A stretch of DNA of 64,000 bases from Ardenticatenales bacterium (GTDB taxonomy: Bacteria > Chloroflexota > Anaerolineae > Promineifilales > Promineifilaceae): contig JACKBL010000005.1 in assembly GCA_020634515.1 (NCBI GenBank), positions 310,001 through 374,000 on the forward strand, written 5' to 3'. The position numbers were made by a program, and so were the translations under genes. Within the stretch, counting starts at the first letter, position 1. Each line of letters starts with the position of its first letter. Below are positions 27,123 to 36,154 of this stretch, piece after piece. The notes beneath the pieces are model-generated. The model made no database searches. It was not told the DNA's origin and worked only from the letters and a program-made list of their open reading frames with translations.

Positions 27123-27620
27123 TTAAACGGCGGTGGCAATGGCCGTGCAGAGGAGGACGGCGGCGGCGCAGGCCAGATTCAGGCGCAGGAACAGGATTTC
27201 CTGGCGGGTCAGTTTTTCCTGCTCGGCGGCGGCCATTTGCGGCTTCTTTTGCGCCAGCAGCACCATGCGCGACATGGCCGGCTGCAATCGAAACTGCATG
27301 TAGGCGGCAATTACCACCATCAGCGCGAAAGCAATGTGCTTCACCAAAATCGCCTGCGCCCACACGCTATCCACCTTCAGGAAACCGTGATAGTTGGGGT
27401 CGTTCGTCATCTGCACAAACCCCGTCACCAGCAGCAACGCCAGGCTGGCATTCGCCCACGGCAGGAAACGCGCCTGGAGTTGGAACCATTGGTTGGCCTC
27501 CAGCGTGCGCCGCCGCAGCGCAGGCCAGGCGACGAAGGCCATCAAAGCCATGCCGCCCAGCCAGATGACGGTTGCCAGCAGGTGAATCCAGTATGAGGCA
27601 GCTAAAATCCAGAAGTTCAT
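27123..27620 (-). CDS. CopD-like four-helix membrane protein
   Basis: The 165-residue protein has four hydrophobic segments. The first carries IHLLATVIWLGGMALMAF with a His, and VKHIAFALMVVIAAYM carries another. This arrangement matches the CopD/copper-export and cytochrome b561-like membrane domain, where paired His residues bind metal or haem. It is shorter than full CopD and stands alone. The ATG at 27620 is preferred over an upstream TTG at 27629. Copper handling is only a family-level inference. Confidence 0.7.
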   Translation of the reverse strand: MNFWILAASYWIHLLATVIWLGGMALMAFVAWPALRRRTLEANQWFQLQARFLPWANASLALLLVTGFVQMTNDPNYHGFLKVDSVWAQAILVKHIAFALMVVIAAYMQFRLQPAMSRMVLLAQKKPQMAAAEQEKLTRQEILFLRLNLACAAAVLLCTAIATAV

Positions 27621-27692
27621 AACGATCAACAGTCAACGAAAAACTGAAAACGGGAAACGGAACGCTCGCCACTCGCCACTCGCCCGTCCCCA

Positions 27693-28913
27693 CTATTTAG
27701 GCATCTCTTTCAAGGCTTCGTAGGCGAGGCGGGGGGTGCCGTCGGGGAGGACGATGGCCCACCAGTATTCTTCGTTGGCCTCAGGCGTCCAGTGGTATTC
27801 GGCGATGTAGATGGTCGTCATCAGGCCAATCCAGGGCTGCCAGTTGGCTTTGGCGTACTGGTAGGCGCGCACGAGGTAGTCGGCCTGGGTGGCTTCGTCT
27901 ACGGCAAACCAGGCGTAGTCGGGGCGGATGGGGTCGAGTGTCCATCCCATTTCCAGTATGGCGACTTGTTTGCCGGCATCTCCGTTACCAACCATGATCG
28001 CGCGCATATCCTCCACCCGGCGGAAAACGAAGAAACGATGCCCATAAACTTGCTCCCCCTCCGCCGGCGAGACCTCCGGGGCCGCCTTGTAGCCGGGGGC
28101 GTTCACGCCCAACACGTCGAAGTAAGGAGCCGCGCCCGCATCGTACATACCTTGCAGGAAGTCGGTGTCCGGCATGGCGATTGGGGGTTCGGTTCCCGTG
28201 GGGGCCATGCCGGCAGAGATCACAATCGCCTGCGGATCAACCGCCTTAATGGCCTCGTAACACCCACGCAGCAGAGCCGTGTATGCCGCCGGGTCGGGCG
28301 ACTGATTCCCCCACTCGCGGCTGAGATTCGGCTCATTCCACACCTGATAAGCGGCAATGCGCCCGCGATAACGGTCGGCCAACGTGCCGCAAAAGTCGGC
28401 GAAATCTTGCAAATTGGCGGGCGGCATGTTCTCCATCGGCGGTGTACCAGGCGGCTGCGCCCAAAACGGCTGGCGATCAATGCGCACCAGCAGCTTCAAG
28501 CCCGCGTCCTGCACCGCCTGCACGATGTAATCGGGCCGCCACCAATCGTACTGACCCTTTTCTATGGTTTCAATGTCCCGCCAGGCGAATGTCTGCTTCA
28601 CCCAGCCGAAACCCATGTCCTGGACGAGTTGCAGGTCGCGCAGCGCGGTGTCCGGTTTCCACCACAAAAACGCCTGCACGCCGTATTCGGGCGAGTCAAA
28701 ATAGCGGTGTGTGATGGCCGGAGGGGTGGCCGTGGCCTCTGCCGCAAGCGTGGGTGTGGGCGATTGTTCGGGATGGTTGGGGATGGTGGATGCCGGCATT
28801 TCCCTACCGCTGTTGGGGCGACAACCTGCCAGCCCCAACAGCAGCAGCGCGACGACCGCCAGCGTCCCTGGCGGGCGGCGATCTCGTTGAGGCGGATGAG
28901 CCTCTGAGATCAA
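27693..28913 (-). CDS. Lipoprotein with glycoside-hydrolase-like TIM barrel (1 of 3)
   Basis: The 406-residue product has a lipobox LGLAGC (Cys31) and a short Pro/Thr linker. A barrel of the GH5/GH39/GH42 clan A type follows. VWNEPNLSREW holds the probable acid/base Glu after strand 4, and AILEMGWTLDP holds a Glu in the nucleophile position. The substrate is unknown. Its start overlaps the stop of the upstream gene at 28910-28913 as ATGA, so it is co-translated with a second, related lipoprotein. Confidence 0.8.
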   Translation of the reverse strand: MISEAHPPQRDRRPPGTLAVVALLLLGLAGCRPNSGREMPASTIPNHPEQSPTPTLAAEATATPPAITHRYFDSPEYGVQAFLWWKPDTALRDLQLVQDMGFGWVKQTFAWRDIETIEKGQYDWWRPDYIVQAVQDAGLKLLVRIDRQPFWAQPPGTPPMENMPPANLQDFADFCGTLADRYRGRIAAYQVWNEPNLSREWGNQSPDPAAYTALLRGCYEAIKAVDPQAIVISAGMAPTGTEPPIAMPDTDFLQGMYDAGAAPYFDVLGVNAPGYKAAPEVSPAEGEQVYGHRFFVFRRVEDMRAIMVGNGDAGKQVAILEMGWTLDPIRPDYAWFAVDEATQADYLVRAYQYAKANWQPWIGLMTTIYIAEYHWTPEANEEYWWAIVLPDGTPRLAYEALKEMPK

Positions 28914-30250
28914 GGAACCTTCTCCATGTCGGCGACGGCCCCAAAGGCGGGACGTGGCGCGCCGATGGTGTCTACGATGCTATAGGGCACGGGATCATCC
29001 GTGGGGCCGTTGCCTTTGTTGCCGAAGTCAAAGTTGAAGAGGAAGGCCAGCCAGACATCACCGGAGTCGTGCATCTGCTGGAACGCCTGCACGATGTAGT
29101 CCGCCTGCTCTTGCAGCGTGTTATCGTTGACGAATTCGAAGCCCGCCGGATAGCTATCGTACCCTTCGCTGCTGCCCCAGCCAAACTCCGTCACGCACAA
29201 TTTCTTGTTCGGGTCGTACTGGCGAATCCGCTCCAGGTAGCCGTCCAGCGTGGTCTGGAAGCTCCAGAGGTGGTAGGGATTGTCAAAGGGGCCGCGGAAG
29301 GTGGCGGTGGCCGCTTCCGGCAGGCTGCCGGTCTGGTCATAGGCGACGTTGGGGGGGATGTTGTAGCCGTTGTGGTGCGCGCCCACGCAGTCGGCGTAGT
29401 CCAGCGCGCCGGCGGCCAACATGCGGTCCATGTACTCAAAGTCGTCGGCCCAGCGGACCCAGTCGCCCGGCCCCGTGGGGGAGAGCGCGCCGCTGATGAC
29501 GATGACGTTGGGGTCGATGTCTTTGATGGCCTGATAGGTGCGGGCGAGGAAGTCAACGTAATCTTCGGGGCTGATGCCGTTGGCGGTGGCCCATTCGCGG
29601 TCCAGGTTTTGCTCGTTCCACACTTCGATGGCCTGGACTTTGCCGGCATATCGCGCCACCAACGCGCTCACGAAATCCACGTACACATTGAAATCATCCG
29701 GCGGCCCGTCGATATTGTTCGCGCTGCGCGTCCACGCCGGAGCCGTCACCACGCTAAACATCAGATTTAGCCCATGTTTGTTGGCCTCATCCACGATGCC
29801 GTCATAATGGAACCAATCCTGCGCCTCTGGCGACGGCTGCACCAACGCCCATTGAAACTGCACCTTCACCCAATCCATGCGCAATTGATTGGCAATCACC
29901 TCCATGGTTAGCGCCGGGTCGCCCACCGTGGCGTGCGACTGAATGCCATAGCCAAACCGGTCCGCCGGCCAGGGGTACACCGGTTGCGGTCCTGTTTCCT
30001 CGTTGGGAGCGGTCACGGGAGCGGCGGGGGCATTACCACCTGTATCAGGTTCCGCCGCACCGGTGGGGTCTGTTTCGACGCTCATCGCCGGAGGTGGCAG
30101 TGTAGCCGCCGCTTGCAGCGCCGACGCCTCTTGCAAAGCTGCGGTGGGTTCCACCTCCGTGCTATCCGTGGGCGTCGTGGTTGAGCCGCCGCAGGCCGCC
30201 AGGACCAGCGCCATGAACAAGAGGGTGAAGAGAATCGTGCGTTTTTTCAT
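28910..30250 (-). CDS. Lipoprotein with glycoside-hydrolase-like TIM barrel (2 of 3)
   Basis: The 446-residue product has lipobox LVLAAC (Cys20), a low-complexity Ala/Pro/Thr linker to about residue 95, then a clan A-like barrel. EVWNEQNLDREWA carries the putative acid/base Glu and CVTEFGWGSSEG the putative nucleophile. It is a paralogue of the following gene and of the C-terminal part of the 1035-residue protein upstream. Together they look like a set of envelope-anchored glycan-active or glycan-binding proteins. Confidence 0.82.
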   Translation of the reverse strand: MKKRTILFTLLFMALVLAACGGSTTTPTDSTEVEPTAALQEASALQAAATLPPPAMSVETDPTGAAEPDTGGNAPAAPVTAPNEETGPQPVYPWPADRFGYGIQSHATVGDPALTMEVIANQLRMDWVKVQFQWALVQPSPEAQDWFHYDGIVDEANKHGLNLMFSVVTAPAWTRSANNIDGPPDDFNVYVDFVSALVARYAGKVQAIEVWNEQNLDREWATANGISPEDYVDFLARTYQAIKDIDPNVIVISGALSPTGPGDWVRWADDFEYMDRMLAAGALDYADCVGAHHNGYNIPPNVAYDQTGSLPEAATATFRGPFDNPYHLWSFQTTLDGYLERIRQYDPNKKLCVTEFGWGSSEGYDSYPAGFEFVNDNTLQEQADYIVQAFQQMHDSGDVWLAFLFNFDFGNKGNGPTDDPVPYSIVDTIGAPRPAFGAVADMEKVP

Positions 30251-30347
30251 GCTTCCTCGCGGATGTGAATGACGAATGACGAAAAGGGAGCGAGTTCTTC
30301 AGACGAGTTAGAAACTGGCCTTACTCCCTACTGGGGTTAATGAAAAG

Positions 30348-30386
30348 GAAACGTGAAACGTACTTGCCGCGCACGTTTCACGTTTC
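30348..30386. promoter_or_regulatory. Perfect 14-bp inverted repeat between glycosidase-like genes
   Basis: GAAACGTGAAACGT (30348-30361) and ACGTTTCACGTTTC (30373-30386) are perfect inverted copies with an 11-bp loop. There is no T-run, so a regulatory site or factor-assisted terminator is as likely as an intrinsic terminator. It lies in the 209-bp gap between the first and second minus-strand genes of the cluster. Confidence 0.6.
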
Positions 30387-30459
30387 TAGCCGGGGAAACC
30401 GGTAACAATCTCTGTTGCCGACAGGCGCAGGCAGTATGCGCTATGCCCCCTTTTGGTAG

Positions 30460-33400
30460 TTAGCGCGATCCCATGATATTGGCTAACAAATCACATGATG
30501 GGCAACTGCCGTTGGGCCGAATCATGGCGTAACCGGCCTGGGGATCATCGGAATAATAGGTGAAGTCCACGTTGAAGATGATCGCCAGGCGGACTTTGCC
30601 GCTGTTGGCGGCCAGGCTGACGGCTTCCGCTAACCATTGCGCGTGCTGCCCTACCGTGGTGTTGCCGGCCCAACTAAAGCGTGTTGGCACGCCGCCGAAG
30701 TCTTCGCCAGAGAGGAACCCGAGTTCCGTGAAACAAACGGGGCGTGCGCCGCCAAAGGAGTTGTAGTACAGGTCCATCGTGGGCTGGAAGTACCAACTGT
30801 AGTGGCTGGAATTGGCGGGATGGCCGGAGGAGACGGTGGGGGACGTGGCTCCGGCGTTGAAGTGAACGCCCACGCAATCCATGTAACTGGCGGCGCCGGC
30901 GGCGGCCATGCCGGCAAGATAGGCGTTGTCGTCGCACCCATTCGTGCCGCAGCCGCCGCCGAAGTATCCCGTAGGCGCGGGCGCGCCGCTGATGACCATT
31001 ACGCGCGAATTGGCCGATTTGATGGCGTTGTACGCGGGGGCCAGCATGTTGCGCACGTAGGAGCCGGGATCGATTTGTCCCGCCGGCCACTCGAAGTCAA
31101 TGTTCATCTCGTTCCAGATTTCAATCGCATCTGGCCCCAAAGCGGCCACGCCGCGGAGGAACTCCACGTAGCCGTTGAAGTCGATGCTGCTGGGGTAGGT
31201 GCTGGAACCGGGGATACTTAACAGGACCTTAAAGCCATTGGCGTGCGCGCTGTCAATCTGGCCCTGCACGGAGCTGGGGCTGTCGCCAGGCCCCCATTTG
31301 TGCTGGAACTTGACCCAGGTCATCCCGGAGTAGTTCATCTGCGCCGGATGAGCCAGAGAGTGCGTTTGCCCGCCCAATTCAAAGCTGCCACCACCCGCCG
31401 GGGCAATCACCGGCGCGGGCGCGGGTGCGGGTGCGCCCCCGCCGCCACCGCCGCCGGCAGCCACGGCAGGCGGCGCCACTTCAACGACCGCCAATGTCGC
31501 CGGATCACCCGTGATGGTTAGCAACTGCGCGAATATCCAGCCATCCTTCTCCGGATCATCTGGTAGCTCAATTTGCACCCAATCTGTGCGCGCGTTTCGT
31601 CCGATCAGGCGAACGCGCGTGCCCGGCTCCAGCCCGGCAACAACGCCGTAGCCCAATCCTGGTCCAGACCGCACATTGGAGCCGGTATTAACCGTCGCCG
31701 TCACATCGCCACCCGTCGCTTCAGGCTGCGTTTCCGGCGCTGCCGCGATGGGGGTTTCTTCTACAGCGGGTTCTTCGGCCACCGGTTCCGGCACGTTCAC
31801 GGCCAGCGAACCCAGGGAGGCGACGCTGCTGCCCTGGGCAAAGTCCGCCTTGATGGTGTATGCGCCGGGTGTCTCCGGTGCTTGCCATTGGAAGGAGAGG
31901 GATTCGCCGTTGACGTTTTCCAGAACGCCCTCTTCACTATTGAGGACGGTCCAGACGATGGCGGCGCCTTGTGGGGCGGGCGCTTCGCCTTGCCCCAGGT
32001 AGCTGCGGAGGGCGGCGGCGCTGTCGGCCCCGATTTCCGGATCACCCGCCTGCCGCAGCGCCACGCCGCGCAGGTGATATTTCTGGGCAAAGCGAAGGCG
32101 ATGGTTCAACGCCGCTTCATTGCCCAGCCAGACGGTATGGGCAGCCCCGTTTTCTTCGTAGCTGTATTTGTAGGCCACGCTGTTGCCGTCCCATTCCAGA
32201 GGGGTGGCGGAGCCGGAAAGGGCGACTTCGATGGTTTCGCCGGGGGCGGCTTCTTCGCCGCCCTGAACGAAGTTGAGCGCGCCGAAGTTGACGAGGGCTG
32301 CGTCGCCGGAAAGTTCGCGGAAGGCTTCGCCCACGGCGTCAACGGCGCTGGCGCTGGCGAGGAGGGTGAGCTTGTTACGGTCTATCTGGCGCACGGCGTC
32401 GGCGAGGATTTGGTCGGCGGGGCCGGCGTCGGCGTATTGGCCGGGATCAAGAGGCATTTGCAAGTAGACGACGTTGGCGAGACGCCCCAGGGCGACCCAA
32501 TCTTGCCCGCCGGTGTCCCATGCGCCGCTGGCGAGGAGGGTGGGGGCGTTGAGGGTGAGGATGAGGTTGGCGTTTTGAGCCTGGAGGGCGGCGGCGAGGT
32601 TGGCGACGAAGGTGGTGTAGGCGTCTTTTTGTTCGGCGGGGATGCCCTGGTAGTCGAGGTGAATGCCGGCATATCCGCCACTCCCCACGCGACTCACCAA
32701 ATCATTAATCTGCGCCGTCTGCGCCGCTTCATCAGAAAGCAGACTGGATAGGCTCGCCTGGTCAATCACCGCCTGGTAGTTGGTGACGTGGAGCCACTGA
32801 CGATAGCCGCCCGCGGGGAATGTTCCCAGTTCGCCGTTGAGCGTGCCGGCATCTCCCAACACCAACGTCCCCACACTCAGATCCGTCACCAGCGGCAGCG
32901 CATCCGCCGCCAGCATCTGGTCCGCCGCCGCCTCCGCCCCCACCGCCGGCACGGTCGGCGCGGCCACTTGCATCAAGGCCATCACACTCGGCAGCGGTCC
33001 GGGCAGAGAGACAAGCTGATTGTTGGCCGTGTCCAGGCGGCTGGGCATAAACACCCAGGCGCTGCCGTTCCAGCCGTAAGCGTCCAGCGTCTCCAGAGGG
33101 GCCGCGTCCGCCTGTGGCGTCAGCGCCGCCGAACCGCTGGCCGACGCGCTGCCGTCGATGGTGAAAACCTGGCCGGTAGGGGTGAGGGCGGCGGGTAGGT
33201 TGGCGATGGCGGCCTGGTAAGCTTCACCGGCGCTGCCCGCCAGGAAGTCCGCCGCCGCATACCCCATGACGCTGACGCCGCTGGGGTCGGCGACGTCCAG
33301 GGAAATCAGCCCGGGGAGGGACAGGGTTTCCGCCGGGGCCTGGGTGGCGCTGGGGCTGGCGTTGTCCGCGCCGAGGCCCAATCGCTGCCCCAGGGAGATG

Positions 33401-33567
33401 GGAGGCAGGAATAATCCCGCAATGATCAGGATGACGACGACGAGAATGCCGGCAACCAGTAAACCGGTAGAGGATTTGCCGGCGGTTGCCGACGCATCGG
33501 GTGGAGGAGCATTGCCAGATTCGATTGATTGGCGCGCATCCTGCACGGGACGTTCTTCTTCCATCAT
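30460..33567 (-). CDS. Membrane-anchored three-domain protein: GH18-like, SH3b and clan A barrel (3 of 3)
   Basis: The 1035-residue protein has an N-terminal cytoplasmic tail and one transmembrane helix (LLVAGILVVVILIIAGLFL). A GH18/spore-peptidoglycan-hydrolase-like domain covers about residues 190-510. An SH3b domain follows (NVRSGPGLGYGVVAGLEPG, about 630-690), then a Gly/Pro linker and a clan A barrel (EIWNEMNIDFEW, CFTELGFLSGED). In the GH18 part the DGxDxDxE catalytic motif reads AGIHLDYQ, so the catalytic Glu is Gln and that domain is probably inactive. AGAGG precedes the first ATG. It is the first gene of the three-gene minus-strand cluster, with a role at the cell wall or surface inferred. 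Confidence 0.82.
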   Translation of the reverse strand: MMEEERPVQDARQSIESGNAPPPDASATAGKSSTGLLVAGILVVVILIIAGLFLPPISLGQRLGLGADNASPSATQAPAETLSLPGLISLDVADPSGVSVMGYAAADFLAGSAGEAYQAAIANLPAALTPTGQVFTIDGSASASGSAALTPQADAAPLETLDAYGWNGSAWVFMPSRLDTANNQLVSLPGPLPSVMALMQVAAPTVPAVGAEAAADQMLAADALPLVTDLSVGTLVLGDAGTLNGELGTFPAGGYRQWLHVTNYQAVIDQASLSSLLSDEAAQTAQINDLVSRVGSGGYAGIHLDYQGIPAEQKDAYTTFVANLAAALQAQNANLILTLNAPTLLASGAWDTGGQDWVALGRLANVVYLQMPLDPGQYADAGPADQILADAVRQIDRNKLTLLASASAVDAVGEAFRELSGDAALVNFGALNFVQGGEEAAPGETIEVALSGSATPLEWDGNSVAYKYSYEENGAAHTVWLGNEAALNHRLRFAQKYHLRGVALRQAGDPEIGADSAAALRSYLGQGEAPAPQGAAIVWTVLNSEEGVLENVNGESLSFQWQAPETPGAYTIKADFAQGSSVASLGSLAVNVPEPVAEEPAVEETPIAAAPETQPEATGGDVTATVNTGSNVRSGPGLGYGVVAGLEPGTRVRLIGRNARTDWVQIELPDDPEKDGWIFAQLLTITGDPATLAVVEVAPPAVAAGGGGGGGAPAPAPAPVIAPAGGGSFELGGQTHSLAHPAQMNYSGMTWVKFQHKWGPGDSPSSVQGQIDSAHANGFKVLLSIPGSSTYPSSIDFNGYVEFLRGVAALGPDAIEIWNEMNIDFEWPAGQIDPGSYVRNMLAPAYNAIKSANSRVMVISGAPAPTGYFGGGCGTNGCDDNAYLAGMAAAGAASYMDCVGVHFNAGATSPTVSSGHPANSSHYSWYFQPTMDLYYNSFGGARPVCFTELGFLSGEDFGGVPTRFSWAGNTTVGQHAQWLAEAVSLAANSGKVRLAIIFNVDFTYYSDDPQAGYAMIRPNGSCPSCDLLANIMGSR

Positions 33568-33961
33568 TCAATTACCTCTCTACTTCCAGGGTGACAGAGA
33601 CGGGAGCCGTCTTTCGGACTGCTTCCGTCAAGGCCGGGCGTGACGCCTGCTTGTTCGCGGTTGGGAAACATAGAAATGGCGGCCAGATTAGCGCCGCCAT
33701 GCTGCCTGATTACTCAGGGTAAAACGCGGACATTCTAGCACACGGGTATACCGTTGCCAACCCTGCGCGGGTGGTGCTGGCCGCAATATGAGCGGCGCGT
33801 GAGGGAGACGGAGGGGAATAGGGTGGGAGTTGGTGGTTGGTGGTTGGTGGTTGGTAGTTGTTGGTTGTTCGTGGGGGGGTGGGTATGATAGGCGGCAACT
33901 GAAAACTGTCAACTACAAGCTGTCAACTGAACACTCTCAACTACTCCCTAAGGAGACTCCC
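33568..33961. other. Divergent intergenic region with TTGGTGG simple repeat
   Basis: This gap separates the minus-strand surface-protein cluster from the plus-strand gamma-glutamyltransferase. It holds a run of GGTTGGT-type simple repeats at about 33830-33870 and a small hairpin ATGGCGGC/GCCGCCAT near 33675-33699. I see no gene. Promoters for both directions must lie here, but none is clear by eye. Confidence 0.5.
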
Positions 33962-35569
33962 GTGTTATTTGAGCATTATCAATTTGCCGGCAGGCGCTCG
34001 AACGTGATCGCGCGCGCGGGGGTGGTGGCGACGAGCCAGCCGTTGGCGGCGCAGGCGGGGCTGGCGGTGCTGTGCGCGGGCGGCAACGCGGTGGATGCGG
34101 CGCTGGCGACCGTGGCCGCGTTGTGCGTGGTGGAGCCGTGTTCCACGGGCGTGGGGGGGGATGCGTTCGCCCTCATCTGGCAGGCGAATGAACGACGTCT
34201 GTATGGCCTGAACGCCAGCGGGCCGGCGCCGGCGGGGCTACGGGCGGATTGGGTGCGGGGGTTGGGGTATGCGGAAATGCCGGCATTCGGTCCCATTCCC
34301 GTCACAGTCCCCGGCGCGGTGCGCGGCTGGCAGGCCGCGCTTGACCGCTTTGGTTCCTGGCCCCTGGACCGCATTCTGACGCAGGCGATTACCTATGCGG
34401 AAGAAGGGTTTCCCGTGAGTCAACGAATTGCCGGCAGTTGGTCGCGCTCCACGGAAAAAATGAGCCAACACCCCGATTCGCGGCGTGTCTGGCTCCCCGG
34501 CGGGCGCGCCCCCCGCGCCGGCGAACTGTTCCGCAACCCGGAATTTGCCCGGACCCTGCGCACGCTGGCCGCCGAAGGCCCGGACGCCTTCTACCTCGGC
34601 GACATCGGGCGGCAAATCGCCGCCTGCGTGCAGGAAGCGGGCGGCGTTCTCACGCAGGACGACCTGGCCGCCTACCGGCCAGAATGGGTCACGCCCCTCA
34701 GCCTCCCCTACCGCGACGGCTACGTCTTCCACGAAATCCCCCCCAACGGCCAGGGACTCACCGCCCTCATCGCCCTGAACATCGCCCGCGGCTTCGACCT
34801 GCGCCGTATGCGCTACGGTTCTGCCGACTACTACCACTTGCTGATGGAGGCCATCAAACTGGCCTTTGCCGACGCCCACGCCTTCATCGCCGACCCGCGC
34901 CAGGCGCGCGTGCCCATCTCCGGCCTGCTCAGCGACGCCTACGCCGCCGCGCGCCGCGCCCTCATTCGCCCCGATGCGGCGCTGGAGCCGTTTCCCGGTC
35001 AGCCCGATCATCATGGCGATACCGTCTACCTCACCGTGGCCGACCGCGAGGGCAACATGGTCAGTTGGATCCAGAGCCTGTACATGGGGTTTGGCAGCGG
35101 CCTGACGGCGGGGACGACGGGCGTGCAGTTGCAGAACCGGGGCGCGAATTTCAGCCTGGAACCAGGCCATCCCAACGAAGCGGCCCCCGGCAAACGCCCC
35201 TATCACACCATCATTCCCGGCTTTATCACCAAAGACGATCAGGCGTGGAGCAGTTTCGGCGTGATGGGGGGCTTTATGCAGCCGCAGGGGCATTTGCAGG
35301 TGGGGGTGAATCTGATTGACTTTGACATGGACCCGCAGTCGGCGTTGGACGCGCCCCGTTTTCAGTGGATGGCCGGGCGCGCGTTTGGGCTGGAGCCGAC
35401 GATTTCGGCGGCGGCGCGGGCGGAACTGGCGGCGCGCGGGCACGAAATCCGGGTGGATATGCCGCCGTTGTTTTATGGTGGGGGGCAGGTGATTGTGCGG
35501 GATGAGGAGACGGGGGTGTATTATGCCGGCAGCGAACCCCGGAACGACGGCGCGGCAGTTGGCTATTGA
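33962..35569 (+). CDS. Gamma-glutamyltransferase family protein (Ntn hydrolase)
   Basis: The 535-residue product belongs to the gamma-glutamyltranspeptidase family, which self-cleaves to expose a Thr nucleophile. GNAVDAALATVAALCVVEP and STGVGGDAF are near the start. The processing site lies in HHGDTVYLTVADREGN, with Thr354 as the expected nucleophile, and GVMGGFMQPQGH is the later family block. It starts at a GTG at 33962, because AAGGAG lies 6 bases upstream and the family N-terminus fits. No signal peptide is visible, so it may act inside the cell on gamma-glutamyl amides. It is close to the ywrD-like group rather than classical periplasmic Ggt. Confidence 0.9.
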   Translation: MLFEHYQFAGRRSNVIARAGVVATSQPLAAQAGLAVLCAGGNAVDAALATVAALCVVEPCSTGVGGDAFALIWQANERRLYGLNASGPAPAGLRADWVRGLGYAEMPAFGPIPVTVPGAVRGWQAALDRFGSWPLDRILTQAITYAEEGFPVSQRIAGSWSRSTEKMSQHPDSRRVWLPGGRAPRAGELFRNPEFARTLRTLAAEGPDAFYLGDIGRQIAACVQEAGGVLTQDDLAAYRPEWVTPLSLPYRDGYVFHEIPPNGQGLTALIALNIARGFDLRRMRYGSADYYHLLMEAIKLAFADAHAFIADPRQARVPISGLLSDAYAAARRALIRPDAALEPFPGQPDHHGDTVYLTVADREGNMVSWIQSLYMGFGSGLTAGTTGVQLQNRGANFSLEPGHPNEAAPGKRPYHTIIPGFITKDDQAWSSFGVMGGFMQPQGHLQVGVNLIDFDMDPQSALDAPRFQWMAGRAFGLEPTISAAARAELAARGHEIRVDMPPLFYGGGQVIVRDEETGVYYAGSEPRNDGAAVGY

Positions 35570-35642
35570 ATTTTTGCAAACCGCCGCGCACTTGTTATAA
35601 TTTTCGACGCACATTTGCTGGCGCACCGCAAATGCCGGCCCC

Positions 35643-35731
35643 GGAGAGGTCGCATAGTTGGTCTAGTGCGCACGATTGGAAATCGTGTACGGTGAAAGCC
35701 GTCGCGGGTTCGAATCCCGCCCTCTCCGCCA
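35643..35731 (+). tRNA. tRNA-Ser (anticodon GGA)
   Basis: The acceptor stem is GGAGAGG/CCTCTCC with a G discriminator and an encoded CCA. The anticodon arm CACGATT-GGA-AATCGTG gives anticodon GGA. A long variable arm (TACGGTGAAAGCCGT) is the class II feature of tRNA-Ser. The T arm is GCGGG-TTCGAATC-CCGC. Confidence 0.97.
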
Positions 35732-35800
35732 TCGTTATTGCGCGACATCGTTGGTGACGTACCGGCTGCCGCGCAGCCTCCCAATATAGCGCACACAAAA

Positions 35801-35833
35801 CAGCCTCTTGCGTCAAGCGCAAGAGGCTGTTTT
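35801..35833 (+). terminator. Intrinsic terminator after tRNA-Ser
   Basis: CAGCCTCTTGCG and CGCAAGAGGCTG form a perfect 12-bp stem with a five-base loop, followed by TTTT and then GCTTTT. It is about 70 bp after the tRNA and should end that transcript. Confidence 0.85.
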
Positions 35834-36154
35834 GCTTTTCCGGTGTGATTGGTCAATGCCAACCAGTTCTTTATAGAAGGTGTCCGATACACTTCCCCCG
35901 GTCCGCCCGACATGGAGCCGGTGATCATCGCGCTGGATAACCCAATGTGGATTGATCGCGCGGCACCCTAATCCATCAGACACTCGACGAAGCGCCTGAA
36001 TCCCTATAACATTCTCCTTCTCCGGTGTGTCTTAAGCAGTTTGTGCTGACTTATGAGGGCCGTCGGTTGCGTGACGTGATTGCCGGCCCTCTGATGCTTC
36101 AAGCCGTGTTTTCTCCGACGCCTGTAACGGGTCACTTAACGAATAGAGGTTCAA
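35834..36154. other. Intergenic region, no gene seen
   Basis: The stretch between the terminator and the ClC channel gene holds no convincing open frame or repeat family. It should contain the channel gene's promoter. No RNA fold is obvious by eye. Confidence 0.4.

Noticed and set aside
31573..32751. 392-codon plus-strand frame opposite the three-domain surface protein
   Set aside because: It is an antisense shadow with Gly/Val/Phe-rich low complexity and no ribosome site.
35837..36150. Structured RNA gene after tRNA-Ser
   Set aside because: I looked for stems or known RNA motifs and saw none beyond the terminator at 35801-35833.
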